Source: Akkermansiaceae bacterium (GTDB lineage Bacteria; Verrucomicrobiota; Verrucomicrobiia; Verrucomicrobiales; Akkermansiaceae). Taken from it: DNA of 64,000 nt. Positions 24,999 to 34,319 of the stretch are shown here, one piece after another; position 1 is the stretch's first letter, and each line of letters begins with the position of its first letter. The DNA lies in assembly GCA_019634595.1 (NCBI GenBank), contig JAHCBC010000001.1:682001-746000 (forward strand), in the 5' to 3' direction. The notes below the pieces were generated by a model that saw only the letters and a list, made by a program, of their open reading frames with translations, was not told where the DNA came from and searched no databases. The position numbers and the translations under genes were made by a program.

Positions 24999-27404
24999 TC
25001 ACTGGCTCTTCTGGCGCAACTGCTCCAGGCGGGACAGCGGCTTGTCTCCGGGAGCCGGTGCCGTGGCGGCGGCTGGTTTCTGGTCATCCGCCTTTGCCAC
25101 CACCGGGGCGGCGGGCTTGTCGATGCGCAGGGTGCTGCCCTTCGCCGTCTGGTGGATCACCATCTGGCCGTTGAGCGGCACATTCACCTTGCAGAAGATC
25201 GCGTTGTGCTTGCCCACCGTCGCATCCGCGGCGATTTCTAGCGGGAACGTCACCTCCGTCTGGTCCTTGGTGAAAGTCTGGGGAGGGCATTTGACTCCGT
25301 GGGGCAGGCCGATGAGTTCGACGGTGGCGTTGCCTTCGAAGTCCTGGTGCTTCTCGATCTTTCCGACCATCGAGATTGGGCGGCCCTGCTCGGTGGCGGC
25401 CAGATCGAAGCCCAGGGCGACCATCGGGTCGGAAACCTTGAGGGTTGCGAAACCGGAGGAAATAAGGACCGGACCGTCGGCTGCCTTTGCTTCCGCCAGG
25501 ACACACACCGGCCATTCACCGGTGGCGGCCTCAGCATTGGCGTTGAGTTCATAGATCGCCTCGGACTTGTCGCCGGGGATTTCCACGGTCACGGGAGCGC
25601 TGATGCCCGGTGAGTTCCACAGGAACCTGACGGAAATGGGTTCCTTGTAGTCGGCGGCACGGGCCACGGTGACTTTCAGCGGGATGATCCCGTCTTTCAC
25701 CACGGGAACGGCAGGGGATTCCAGCTCCAGCTTGAAGGGCATCTCTTTGACCACCGCTGTGGCGATCTTGTCGAGGGTCACGCCGTGGTAGGTCCCCTGG
25801 TTGTTGATCTCGATGTGCGCGATGGTGTCCAGCAGCGGGCCGGACACCGCCGGGACGTTCTCGCCGGTGGACTTCACCGTGAAGGTGGTGAGCGACGAGC
25901 CCAAGGGGGCATCTGGCGCCGCCTCGAAAATGACGGGGAAGCTGGTGACGTTTTTAGGGATCAGCGGACGGTGCATCGTGATCCCGGGAGGGAGTGATGC
26001 TGCCTCGAAGAGGACGTCACAGGCGATGTTCTGCTTGGCGACGTTGACGACCGCCGCATAACGGTTGCCCTTCGCCACGGAGATGGTCTTCCACTTCTGG
26101 CTGTTGTTCCGTTCCACGGTGGGCAGGGAAGCGGCGAGGGATTCCGTCCGCCTCACGACTTCCACCCGGTAGCTGAAGTCGGCTCCGCCACGTTTCAGTT
26201 GGTCGGAGATCTCGATGAAATACTCGCCATCCGCCGGGCAGGCCCATGGGAGCTTGCTGTCGGGGGTTCCGCCGTTGTCGTCGTTTCCGCCGAGTTTCTT
26301 TCCCTCGGAATTGTAGAGGCTGAGGACGGAATCGACGGGAGATCTCAGCTCCCGGGCGACCACCTGCAGGACGAGCGCATCGCCCTTCTTCGCGGTGAAC
26401 TTGAACCAGTCCGACTTCTGCGGCTCGGAGAGGACCCCGTGGGCGGCGCTGGGGATGGGCGGCATGGCCACCGCGGCTTTCAGCTCCTGGTTCGCACCGG
26501 TTTCCGCCACATGTTCGAGCGGGGATACGGTGATCCAGTGGGGGGAGGGGGACATGAGTCCGTCCTGCTCCGGAAAGATGGGGAATGGGGACACCGCATC
26601 CGCAGGGAGGGTGACGGTCTTCTTGATCACACCGGAAGGATCCCCGACAAAGCTGAATTCCAAGGTCTCGCCGGGCTTTCCTCCCAGCGGATAGACCGCG
26701 GTCGGGCGCGGGAAGGTTCCGATGTGGAGGCGGTACTGGCAGGCGTCATTGCCTTCGTAAGCCGACTCGCGGACGACCACGCGGTATTCCCCGTCCTCCG
26801 GCGCGATGGCGGAGACGAAGGAATCCGCCTTCAGGAGGGCGGTGTCGTCGCTGGCCGCGATCTCGAACCGCTTTGGATCCAGAATGGCCACATAGGTGTC
26901 GAACAAGGTCCGGCCCAGCCGCATTCCTTCCACTTCGACGGAGATGCGCTGGCCCTTCTTGAGGGAAACCAGGAAAAAGTCCTCGTCCTCCGACTTCACC
27001 ACCCCGGTGATGGTGTTGTTCAGTTCAATCTTCTGGGGCTGGTCGAAGCTGTTGTTCGGCTCCACCTCCGCCACGGCGGGGAACTGCCCGACGAAGAAAG
27101 ACTTGAGGATGGACAGCCCGCCAGCCGTCCGGAGGCGCATGGAATATTCGCCCAACCGCGCGTCCGGGGCGATGGTGACCTTCGCGGTGACGTTGTTGTC
27201 GTCCTTCGCCTTGAGGTCGGAGATGGTGATCCCCGGCTCGTAGCAAAGGATTTCCTGCACATCCCCGATGCGCTGGCCGGCGAAGACCACTTCCATTTCC
27301 GTGCCACGCTGGCCTCCGCGGGGGAGGATGCCGTTGAGCACGGGGGAAAAGCCGGCCGAAGCCGCCGCAGTGAACGCAAAGAGGCTGGTGAGGGCGAGTT
27401 TCAC
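24999..27404 (-). CDS. Secreted PPC-domain protein partnering DUF1501
   Basis: The 801-residue protein has a signal peptide (MKLALTSLFAFTAAASAG), an IPT-like N-terminal region (PVLNGILPRGGQRGTEMEVVFAGQRIGD), and two bacterial pre-peptidase C-terminal (PPC)-like beta domains (EPNNSFDQPQKIELNNTITG near residue 115, and SDWFKFTAKKGDALVLQV near 335). Ig-like beta repeats follow. Such proteins are typically encoded next to DUF1501 proteins in Planctomycetes and Verrucomicrobia, as here (12 bp after it). The shared function is unknown; a role in extracellular polymer or substrate handling is only a suggestion. Confidence 0.82.
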   Translation of the reverse strand: MKLALTSLFAFTAAASAGFSPVLNGILPRGGQRGTEMEVVFAGQRIGDVQEILCYEPGITISDLKAKDDNNVTAKVTIAPDARLGEYSMRLRTAGGLSILKSFFVGQFPAVAEVEPNNSFDQPQKIELNNTITGVVKSEDEDFFLVSLKKGQRISVEVEGMRLGRTLFDTYVAILDPKRFEIAASDDTALLKADSFVSAIAPEDGEYRVVVRESAYEGNDACQYRLHIGTFPRPTAVYPLGGKPGETLEFSFVGDPSGVIKKTVTLPADAVSPFPIFPEQDGLMSPSPHWITVSPLEHVAETGANQELKAAVAMPPIPSAAHGVLSEPQKSDWFKFTAKKGDALVLQVVARELRSPVDSVLSLYNSEGKKLGGNDDNGGTPDSKLPWACPADGEYFIEISDQLKRGGADFSYRVEVVRRTESLAASLPTVERNNSQKWKTISVAKGNRYAAVVNVAKQNIACDVLFEAASLPPGITMHRPLIPKNVTSFPVIFEAAPDAPLGSSLTTFTVKSTGENVPAVSGPLLDTIAHIEINNQGTYHGVTLDKIATAVVKEMPFKLELESPAVPVVKDGIIPLKVTVARAADYKEPISVRFLWNSPGISAPVTVEIPGDKSEAIYELNANAEAATGEWPVCVLAEAKAADGPVLISSGFATLKVSDPMVALGFDLAATEQGRPISMVGKIEKHQDFEGNATVELIGLPHGVKCPPQTFTKDQTEVTFPLEIAADATVGKHNAIFCKVNVPLNGQMVIHQTAKGSTLRIDKPAAPVVAKADDQKPAAATAPAPGDKPLSRLEQLRQKSQ

Positions 27405-27416
27405 GGCTGGGAAAAC

Positions 27417-28748
27417 TTACGCTTTCTTGGAAAGGAGGGAGTCGAGCACGTGACCTCCATCCACGATCTCGATCGGCCGGTTGCCCGGGGACATCAGTTC
27501 CTTGTCCGCGGTGATGCCGATCTGGTTGTAGATGGTGGTGGCGAGATCCTCGATGCCCACCTTGTCAGTTTCCGGTTCGCCGCCGAGGGCGTCGGAGGAG
27601 CCGTGGACGTAGCCGCGCTTCATGCCGCCGCCAGCCAGGACGGTGGAGAACACCCGCGGCCAGTGGTCCCGGCCGGCGGTGTTGTTGATCTTCGGCGTGC
27701 GGCCGAACTCGGAGGTCACCATGACGAGGGTGGTGTCCAGCATGCCGCGTTCATCAAGGTCGTTGATGAGGGCGGCGATGGCCTTGTCCACGCTCGGCAT
27801 ATTGTTGTCCATACCGTTCTTGATGTTGTCGTGGTGGTCCCAGCCACCTGCGGTGAGGGAGACCATGCGGACACCGCCTTCGATCAGGCGGCGGGAGAGC
27901 AGCATGCGCTGGCCGGCCGCGTTCTTGCCGTATTTCTCCTTCATGGCATCCGTCTCCGCCGCGAGGTTGAAGGCCTCCCGGGCCTTCTGCGAGGAGATGA
28001 GCTTGTAGGCGTGCTGGTAGAAAGCGTCCATGGAGTCGAGCGCGTCGGACGACTCCAGATTGCGGAAGTGGTGGTCCACCGTGTCCAGCAGGGAGCGGCG
28101 TCGGTTGAAGCGCTTGTCATCCACGCCGGTCGGGAGGTTGAGGTCCCGGACCTGGAAGTTCGCGTTGCCCGGGTCGGAACCGAGGGCGAACGGTCCGAAG
28201 GCGGAGGAAAGGTAGCCGGAACCGGCATATTCGTTGGGCACGGATGGCACGCAGACATACGGCGGCAGGTCGTTCCTGGAGCCGAGTTCGTGCGAGATGA
28301 CGGATCCGAAGGAAGGGTACTCCAGCGCAGGGGACGGACGGTAGCCGGTAAACATGTTGTGCGTGCCGCGCTCGTGGGCGGCTTCGCCGTGGGACATGGA
28401 GCGGATGATCGTCAGCTTGTCCGCGATCTTCGCCATTTCCGTCATCTTCTCGCCGAACTGGACGCCCGGGAGGTTGGTGTTGATGGCACCGAACGGCCCG
28501 CGGTATTCGGCGGGGGCGAGGGGCTTGGGATCGAAGGACTCCTGGTGGGCGAGGCCGCCGGGAAGGAAGATGTGGATGATGCCCTGGGCAACCGGTTCAC
28601 GCAGAGCATAGGTCTTTGTGTCGCCGAACGCGCGGTCCCTGAGGAACTGTGGCAGCGTGAGGCCGAGGCCTCCGAGGAGTCCGACGTAAAAGAACTCCCG
28701 GCGGGAGGAGTAACGCTCGAGTGGATTGCCTGGGCAGACGTGCTTCAT
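27417..28748 (-). CDS. DUF1501 family protein with Tat-type signal
   Basis: The 443-residue product begins with a twin-arginine-like signal (SSRREFFYVGLLGGLGLTLPQFL), followed by the DUF1501 core related to the alkaline-phosphatase/sulfatase fold: IHIFLPGGLAHQESFDPKP, RSMSHGEAAHERGTHNMFTGY, SEFGRTPKINNTAGRDHWP and SLTAGGWDHHDNI. The His/Asp-rich motifs suggest metal binding. It is the first gene of a pair with the PPC-domain protein and is probably exported folded. Confidence 0.9.
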   Translation of the reverse strand: MKHVCPGNPLERYSSRREFFYVGLLGGLGLTLPQFLRDRAFGDTKTYALREPVAQGIIHIFLPGGLAHQESFDPKPLAPAEYRGPFGAINTNLPGVQFGEKMTEMAKIADKLTIIRSMSHGEAAHERGTHNMFTGYRPSPALEYPSFGSVISHELGSRNDLPPYVCVPSVPNEYAGSGYLSSAFGPFALGSDPGNANFQVRDLNLPTGVDDKRFNRRRSLLDTVDHHFRNLESSDALDSMDAFYQHAYKLISSQKAREAFNLAAETDAMKEKYGKNAAGQRMLLSRRLIEGGVRMVSLTAGGWDHHDNIKNGMDNNMPSVDKAIAALINDLDERGMLDTTLVMVTSEFGRTPKINNTAGRDHWPRVFSTVLAGGGMKRGYVHGSSDALGGEPETDKVGIEDLATTIYNQIGITADKELMSPGNRPIEIVDGGHVLDSLLSKKA

Positions 28749-28891
28749 AAAGTGAGGTTGGGTTGGAAGGCGACAAAGGCGTTACTGCAGGGAGTTGAAA
28801 TAAATTTCATCCAACTTGAAAATATTTTTCCGGGCTTCCCGCCGCTCGTTCGGGGTTGCGGAAAGGCGGCAAACCGCTAAAGAACAATTCG

Positions 28892-31423
28892 ATGGGTGCG
28901 CACGATACCGCGGTGTTCAATGTCATCGGGCTGATCGGCCCGGGGGGGTGTGGTTCGGTGTGCACGGCTGAGGACTCCGTCGGCACCTTGGTGGCGGTGA
29001 AATATTTCGAAGGGATGGCCATCCGCCGGAGCCTCCTTTCCTCCATGCTGGGGCGCCTGATGCAGGATGGGTGGCCGCAGGGGGTGGTGCCCATCCTTTC
29101 CAGTGAACTGGAGGGCCGCCCTGCGATGATGGTGATGCCCCTGCTGGCGGATACGGACGCGGATGGAACCCTCCTGCCCCGCTCGCTGCAGCACCGGTTG
29201 GACCGCTTTCCGGAGGAGGACCCATGGGAACTCCTGATGCAAGTGGGCCGTGCGCTGGCGGCCATGCATGAAAAGCGGGTGGCCCACGGCAACCTGAAGC
29301 CGGGCAACATTTTTTTCGATCAATCGGGCAAGGTCCTGCTTTCGGACTGGGCGCTCGGCAACATGCCGGGGGTGTCCCATCTGGAGTTCACGGATGCGCT
29401 CCTCTACCAGCCGCCGGAGCAACTGCGTGATCCCGGTGGCTATCTGGAGGAGGCGGGCTACCGCTGGGATGTCTTTGCCTTCGGGGTGCTGGCGTTCCGC
29501 CTGATGACGGGGCAGTACCCCCGCTGCAATGATACCTTCATCAAGGTGGCTCCCCCGCAGGGCGAGACACGGCGGGAAGGGATCCATGCGGACCTGCCGA
29601 AGATCGCAAAAAATCTCGAAATCAACCCGGGTTTCGCGTGGCCGGCCCCACCCGCGAACAAGGAGGAGGAGGGCAGGCGGGAGTGGATCGACCGTTGCCT
29701 GCAACTGGACCCGGGCATGCGGCCGTCGTCCATGGCGGAGGTGCTGGCGGGTTTTGAGACCGGGGAGCACCGGCTCGCCGCGGAGCTCGAGCGGGACTCC
29801 CTGCTCGACCGCATCCGTGGAGCGGAAAGGAAAGCCTCCCGGTGGTGTGTCGCCGCGTGTCTGGCCGGTGGAGCCTGTCTCGTGCTGGGGGCGCTCTGGC
29901 AGTTGGCTGCGAACCAACGGGATGCCGGGATGAAGTCGCGGGTGGAAGAGATGGCGGCATTGAAATCCACGGCGGACACGGCGGTGGCGGCGAGGGCTGC
30001 GGCGGATGAAGCTGCAGGCGAGGCAAAGCGGGATCTGGATTATGAACATAGGATCGGGATCGCCCGGTTGGAGGCCTCCCGCCTCATCGGCGACCGCCTG
30101 TTTTCATGGGCGATGGAGAAAGGCCACCGCAAGCTTCCTTCCCTGGACGGCCGGGTGGAGCGGCTCAAGTCGCTCGAAAAATACTTCGAGGACTTTCTCG
30201 GGCGGATCGGGCGGATCCCGGAACTGGCGGACGAGCGGGCGCGCATCCAGCTCCAGCTCGCGGAGATTTCACTCGCGGCGGGGGACTCTGAAAAGGCGAT
30301 ATCCCGGCTCAGCAAGGTTCCGGAAGCATGGAAAGATGTCCCGGCGGACGAGGAGTTCCGGTTCCGGATGGCGACGAACCGCCTGTTGCTCGCCCTGCTG
30401 TTGAAGTCGAACAACGATCCCCGGATGGGGGATGCGTTCACGGCGGCAAGGAAGGCCCTGGGTGAAGTGCGGAAGGAAGAGGTGGATGCCGAGCGGCTGC
30501 AGCAACTGCTGGCCATCCTGGATTTCCATGAGGCCAACCTGCTCTCCGCCCGCGGGGATATGGCAAAGGCGCTCAGCCAGCTCATGTCCGCCACGCAGAG
30601 CCTCAACCGGCTGGCTGCGGAAAGGCCGGACTCCGTGGTGCTCCGTTCGGAACTGGCCAGATGCTACCTTTCTTCCGCGACCATCCTGGAAGGCATGGGA
30701 AATCTCGGGGACGCGCGGGAAACCCAGATGCTGGCCGCCCGGGAGATCTCGAAGATGCTGAAAGACAACCCGAAGGACCCCGGGCTGAGGCTGGATCTGG
30801 CGGGATGTTTCGGCTTGATGGCGGAGGCCGCCCTGTTTTCAGGAGACACCACCGAAGCGGAGGCAAGATCGACCGAAGCGATCCGCATCCTGCAGGAATT
30901 GTTGCGCGAGCAGCCTGACCATGTGGAGGCGGGTTGCAGGCTCGCATCACAGATCGGACTCAAGGCGGGCCTCCTGCGGGACAAGGGGGAGACGGATGCC
31001 GCGCTCGAATCGTTCGATGAGGCGCTCCGGATGTTGGAGGGGCTTTATGCTTCACACCCGGACAACCCGTTGGCCGGTTACCGGCTGGCGCTTCTCTGGT
31101 GGCAGAAGGGCAAGATGCTGGGCATGACCGGGAAGCGCGCGGAGGAAGTGGAACTCATCCGCCGGGCCCATGGCATGATGACGCGGTTGGAGGCGGACAA
31201 GAATCCCGGTGGTCCTCCGATGGAGAAGATCCAGAGATCCTCCGGCTATCTGCTGGGGGATCTGGGGCATGCGTTGCAGCTCGCGGGCAGAAAGGAAGAG
31301 GCGGTTGGTGCGTTTGCGGAATCCGTATCGTTCTGGGAGCGGCTGTTGGAAGCCCGCCCGAAGAGCGAGGAGTATCAGGAAAGCCTCGCCTGGTGCCGCC
31401 AGCGCATCAAGGAGCTTGAGTAA
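28892..31423 (+). CDS. Membrane-anchored protein (pseudo)kinase with C-terminal TPR repeats
   Basis: The 843-residue protein starts with a Ser/Thr-kinase fold: glycine loop GPGGCGSV, ATP lysine in VAVKYFEG, catalytic loop VAHGNLKPGNIFF, and LLSDWALG in place of DFG. The catalytic-loop aspartate (HRD) is replaced by Asn (HGN), so phosphotransfer may be lost although Mg-binding Asp remains. A membrane helix (VAACLAGGACLVLGALWQLAA) follows near residue 330. The rest is a helical region with many TPR-like repeats that probably face the periplasm. I chose the ATG at 28892, upstream of the glycine loop. It is divergent from the DUF1501 gene. Confidence 0.8.
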   Translation: MGAHDTAVFNVIGLIGPGGCGSVCTAEDSVGTLVAVKYFEGMAIRRSLLSSMLGRLMQDGWPQGVVPILSSELEGRPAMMVMPLLADTDADGTLLPRSLQHRLDRFPEEDPWELLMQVGRALAAMHEKRVAHGNLKPGNIFFDQSGKVLLSDWALGNMPGVSHLEFTDALLYQPPEQLRDPGGYLEEAGYRWDVFAFGVLAFRLMTGQYPRCNDTFIKVAPPQGETRREGIHADLPKIAKNLEINPGFAWPAPPANKEEEGRREWIDRCLQLDPGMRPSSMAEVLAGFETGEHRLAAELERDSLLDRIRGAERKASRWCVAACLAGGACLVLGALWQLAANQRDAGMKSRVEEMAALKSTADTAVAARAAADEAAGEAKRDLDYEHRIGIARLEASRLIGDRLFSWAMEKGHRKLPSLDGRVERLKSLEKYFEDFLGRIGRIPELADERARIQLQLAEISLAAGDSEKAISRLSKVPEAWKDVPADEEFRFRMATNRLLLALLLKSNNDPRMGDAFTAARKALGEVRKEEVDAERLQQLLAILDFHEANLLSARGDMAKALSQLMSATQSLNRLAAERPDSVVLRSELARCYLSSATILEGMGNLGDARETQMLAAREISKMLKDNPKDPGLRLDLAGCFGLMAEAALFSGDTTEAEARSTEAIRILQELLREQPDHVEAGCRLASQIGLKAGLLRDKGETDAALESFDEALRMLEGLYASHPDNPLAGYRLALLWWQKGKMLGMTGKRAEEVELIRRAHGMMTRLEADKNPGGPPMEKIQRSSGYLLGDLGHALQLAGRKEEAVGAFAESVSFWERLLEARPKSEEYQESLAWCRQRIKELE

Positions 31424-31578
31424 GGAGGGTTGGAATTGCGGCGGAGCCGCTATGTCCGCTCCCATTCTTGTCCTCCTGCGGCATCGGCGAATGAAAGGAT
31501 AAGCTGATCTATCCTGTGATGCCTTTTGCCATGGGTTCCCATTGCAGCCGGTGGACAAGAGTGTCCACCCTTACTCCC

Positions 31579-32424
31579 TCACGGTGCTTCGGCGAAGGCC
31601 CGTGCGCTGCCCCGGCGCTGCACTTCATCCGGCATCCACGTCCATGGGTTCGCGCCCTTCTTGGTGAACACCGCCAGGCCGATGATGCCGACGTTCCTCG
31701 TATCGCCGTGGCGCAGGTTCGCGTAGGAGTTGGCGACACCGGAAAACTTGAAGGATGCGATGGAGCTGTCACTGGTGCGGAAGCCGCTGATGGTGACGGT
31801 TTTTCCGGGATCCACGATATAGCCGCGCTTCGAGAAGGAGGCGGTCCTGCCATCCATGACATCCAGACCATCCACACTGGCGACGATCTCCAGCGGAGAC
31901 TTGCAGCGGTTTTTCACGACGATGGAGTAGCTGCCGTTCTTTTCACCCGCGACGAGGCGGCGGCCATGGCCCCACTCCTTGTAGGCGGGGAGAAAACGGA
32001 GGCCGCCCTTGATGCCCCACGCGACCAGACCACCGGCGGCCTGTTGCATGGGATCGGCGGAGGAGGGGAACCGCGCCATCGCCTTGATGCCGTCTTTGTC
32101 ATTGTAGTAGATCGCGTCGATCCCTGCGGGCTTCGATGAGGCGCGGGTGAAGCCGACATCCCGGATGTGCGAGGCTTTCTCATCCCCCCAGCCGGTGGCC
32201 AGGCCGGGACGCCTTTCCTCACGTGCCGCATTGTTCAGGATCGCATCGATGCTGTTCCGGTTGACCGCTTGATCTCCGGACCGCAGCCCGCCGGACATGG
32301 CGGGTGGGGCTTCGTCTCCGACGACGGGGGCACGGGAGGGCAAGCCACCACCCGGACCGGAGCATGAGGGAAAGAGCAGGACGGCGACGGCTGCGGGCAG
32401 GATGAGAAACAGGTTGCGTTTCAT
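31579..32424 (-). CDS. Hypothetical lipoprotein divergent from the BlaI/BlaR-like pair
   Basis: The 281-residue product has a lipoprotein signal (NLFLILPAAVAVLLFPSC), a Gly/Pro linker and a C-terminal beta-rich domain (YSIVVKNRCKSPLEIVASVDGLDVMDG...GKTVTISGFRTSDSSIASFKFSGV). I do not recognise a named family, but the C-terminal part resembles envelope-stress or surface lipoprotein domains. The ATG at 32424 places the lipobox LFPSC correctly. The intergenic region to blaI contains three CAGCATTT repeats, so it is probably repressed by the BlaI-like protein. Confidence 0.65.
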   Translation of the reverse strand: MKRNLFLILPAAVAVLLFPSCSGPGGGLPSRAPVVGDEAPPAMSGGLRSGDQAVNRNSIDAILNNAAREERRPGLATGWGDEKASHIRDVGFTRASSKPAGIDAIYYNDKDGIKAMARFPSSADPMQQAAGGLVAWGIKGGLRFLPAYKEWGHGRRLVAGEKNGSYSIVVKNRCKSPLEIVASVDGLDVMDGRTASFSKRGYIVDPGKTVTISGFRTSDSSIASFKFSGVANSYANLRHGDTRNVGIIGLAVFTKKGANPWTWMPDEVQRRGSARAFAEAP

Positions 32425-32437
32425 TGTGCTAAAAAAA

Positions 32438-32512
32438 CAGCATTTGAGGGCCGGGAGGTCAAATGTTAAATGCAGGATTTCCAGCATTTAAGTTGCGGAA
32501 TTTTCAGCATTT
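32438..32512. promoter_or_regulatory. BlaI-type operator region: three CAGCATTT repeats, one as a dyad
   Basis: CAGCATTT occurs at 32438-32445, 32482-32489 and 32505-32512. The middle copy is half of a near-perfect dyad AAATGCAGGATTTCCAGCATTT (32468-32489, arms AAATGC/GCATTT). All lie between the divergent lipoprotein and blaI-like genes. BlaI/MecI repressors bind such short dyads, so this is the expected shared operator; binding is inferred. Confidence 0.55.
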
Positions 32513-32526
32513 CATAAATTGCCGCC

Positions 32527-32913
32527 ATGAAGCGTCTGGAAGATGGTCAGGTTTCCCGCAGGGAGCGGCAGGTGATGGACATCCTTTTCCGCCTGGGGAA
32601 GGGGACGGCGCAGGAGGTGATGGATGAGCTGCCGGACCCGCCGAGCTACTCCGCCGTGCGTGCCCTGCTGGCCATCCTAGAGGAGAAAGGCCTGGTGAAG
32701 CATGCGAAGGAATCCCGCCGCTATGTCTACTCACCGGCGGTGCCGGAAAAGAAAGCGAAGCGGAACGCGTTGAAACAACTGCTGGCGACGTTCTTCGAAG
32801 GGCGTCCGGAAAAGCTGGTGGCCTCCCTGCTGGATCCGGAGGACCAGAAGCTGAGCAAGGAGGAGATTGCACGCATCCGCAGGCTGCTGGATGGGGACGG
32901 AGGTGCGTCATGA
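32527..32913 (+). CDS. BlaI/MecI/CopY-family transcriptional repressor
   Basis: The 128-residue protein has the penicillinase-repressor winged helix (SRRERQVMDILFRLGKGTAQEVMDELPDPPSYSAVRALLAILEEKGLVKHAKESRRYVYSPAV) and a helical dimerisation tail. Family members are inactivated by proteolysis started by a BlaR1-type membrane protease. The next gene encodes such a protease and overlaps by four bases (ATGA). CAGCATTT operators lie upstream. No beta-lactamase gene is adjacent, so the target is likely something else, such as the divergent lipoprotein. Confidence 0.92.
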   Translation: MKRLEDGQVSRRERQVMDILFRLGKGTAQEVMDELPDPPSYSAVRALLAILEEKGLVKHAKESRRYVYSPAVPEKKAKRNALKQLLATFFEGRPEKLVASLLDPEDQKLSKEEIARIRRLLDGDGGAS

Positions 32914-33791
32914 TCGCGCTGCTGATCTTCTCCCTCCTCGCTGCCCTCGCCGTGTGGCTGGCAGGGAGGAAGGATCCCGCGCTGGACCCACGGCTCACCA
33001 CGGTGGTGCTTTCATTGCTGGGCGTCTTTCCCGTGCTGCTGGTGGTGATGCCGAAGCTGATCGTGATCCCGCAACCATCGGATGAGACGCAGGGTTTCCC
33101 ATGGAAGCTGTGGCTGGCGGCGGTGTGGGGGATCGGTTTTCTGGTGGAAATGTCGAGGTTGCTGGCGGCGTGGCGCAGGATCCGTGGCTGGGTCGGCAAG
33201 TCATCGCTGCTGGAGACGGTGGACGGTGTGGAGATCCGCAGCCTGCCTGGCCTCCGTGGTCCGGTAGCGGCCGGTGTGTGGGAGCGCATGGTGTTTGTCC
33301 CGGACGACTGGGCGCGGTGGGATGAGGATCTCAGGGCGATGGCGCTGCGCCATGAACTGGCCCATCACCGGCGGCGGGATCCACTGCGGCGGTGGATCGC
33401 GGGCGTCGCGGTGGCGGTGAATTGGTTCAACCCGCTGGTCCGCTGGATGGTGCGCCGCCTTCTCATCCAGTGCGAATACTCCTGCGATGAAACGGTGATC
33501 CGCAGCGGGGTGGAGGCACGCCGCTACGCGAAGGCGCTTTGTGACATGGCGGAGGACAGGCCGCTGAGAGGCCCCGCGCTGGCCATGGCGCAGCGCGGTG
33601 GTCTGGAGGCACGGGTGCGCAGGATGATGGAGCCACAGCACGACGACAGCGGCTTGGCCTCCGGAACGCTGATCTTGCTGGCCGTCGGTGCGGCGGCGCT
33701 GTTGGCACTGGCCGGGCAGGAAACCATCGCCGGCTACACCAGGGCGGAACTCAATCTCAGGAAAACAGCGGACCCATTTCCGGGGCAGTGA
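32910..33791 (+). CDS. M56 BlaR1-like membrane metalloprotease, without sensor domain
   Basis: The 293-residue membrane protein has two N-terminal helices, the zinc-protease motif HELAHHRRRDPLRRW, and the family C-terminal ECEYSCDETVIRSG-like segment (IQCEYSCDETVI). BlaR1 cleaves BlaI-type repressors after sensing a signal through a C-terminal extracytoplasmic domain. Here the protein ends after one further membrane segment (GTLILLAVGAAALLALAG) and ~30 residues, so there is no penicillin-binding sensor. It is translationally coupled to blaI. Confidence 0.88.
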   Translation: MIALLIFSLLAALAVWLAGRKDPALDPRLTTVVLSLLGVFPVLLVVMPKLIVIPQPSDETQGFPWKLWLAAVWGIGFLVEMSRLLAAWRRIRGWVGKSSLLETVDGVEIRSLPGLRGPVAAGVWERMVFVPDDWARWDEDLRAMALRHELAHHRRRDPLRRWIAGVAVAVNWFNPLVRWMVRRLLIQCEYSCDETVIRSGVEARRYAKALCDMAEDRPLRGPALAMAQRGGLEARVRRMMEPQHDDSGLASGTLILLAVGAAALLALAGQETIAGYTRAELNLRKTADPFPGQ

Positions 33792-33794
33792 GGA

Positions 33795-34310
33795 TCAATC
33801 GTGCGTCTCATCATTCACCAGCAGGGGCTGCTGGGAAGCGGCGGGGGAGCTGTTGCCGAGACCGGGGATGACCTTGCGGACGAGCTTCTTCAAGCCGGAG
33901 TCCGCGGCGTCGAGATCCGCCTCAGCCTGGCGGGCCGCCTTTTCCCATGCCGGGGCGAAGCCGGGGGCTTGCTCCCGCATGATGCGCACGGCGCCATCAT
34001 AAATCTGGAGCTGGCGCTGCTCCGCGCGGCCGGGCTTCTGCTGGAGGGCGGTGTTATTGATCCGCAGCGTCTCATTCTGCTGGCGCAGGGACTCCAGTTC
34101 ACGCTGGAGCGTCTCATTTCCGGAGGCGTTGATCTTGAGCTGCGTGTTCAGATGGTTCTGGAGGTCCTTCATTTCCCCATCCACGCGTTTCAGTTCCCGG
34201 GCCACGTTGCGGCGCGCGGTGAATCCGGCTTTCCAGAGGAAACCCGCGACCAGCAGGCCCAGCAAAAGGCCCCAGGTGAACGGGTGGGTGAGGATGTCTT
34301 TGAGTTCCAT
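33795..34310 (-). CDS. Hypothetical membrane-anchored coiled-coil protein
   Basis: The 171-residue product has an N-terminal membrane helix (FTWGLLLGLLVAGFLWKAGF), a coiled coil (roughly residues 38-95, LKRVDGEMKDLQNHLNTQL...LRQQNETLRINNTALQQ) and a short C-terminal tail. It lies 9 bp after the ompH-like gene, so the two are probably cotranscribed. No family is recognised; a role in envelope organisation is possible. It ends 3 bp from the stop of the convergent M56 protease gene. Confidence 0.6.
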   Translation of the reverse strand: MELKDILTHPFTWGLLLGLLVAGFLWKAGFTARRNVARELKRVDGEMKDLQNHLNTQLKINASGNETLQRELESLRQQNETLRINNTALQQKPGRAEQRQLQIYDGAVRIMREQAPGFAPAWEKAARQAEADLDAADSGLKKLVRKVIPGLGNSSPAASQQPLLVNDETHD

Positions 34311-34319
34311 GGGATGGGG

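Noticed and set aside
26199..28880. 893-codon plus-strand open frame opposite the PPC and DUF1501 genes
   Set aside because: It spans two real minus-strand genes and their gap, and its product has no domain; it is an antisense shadow.
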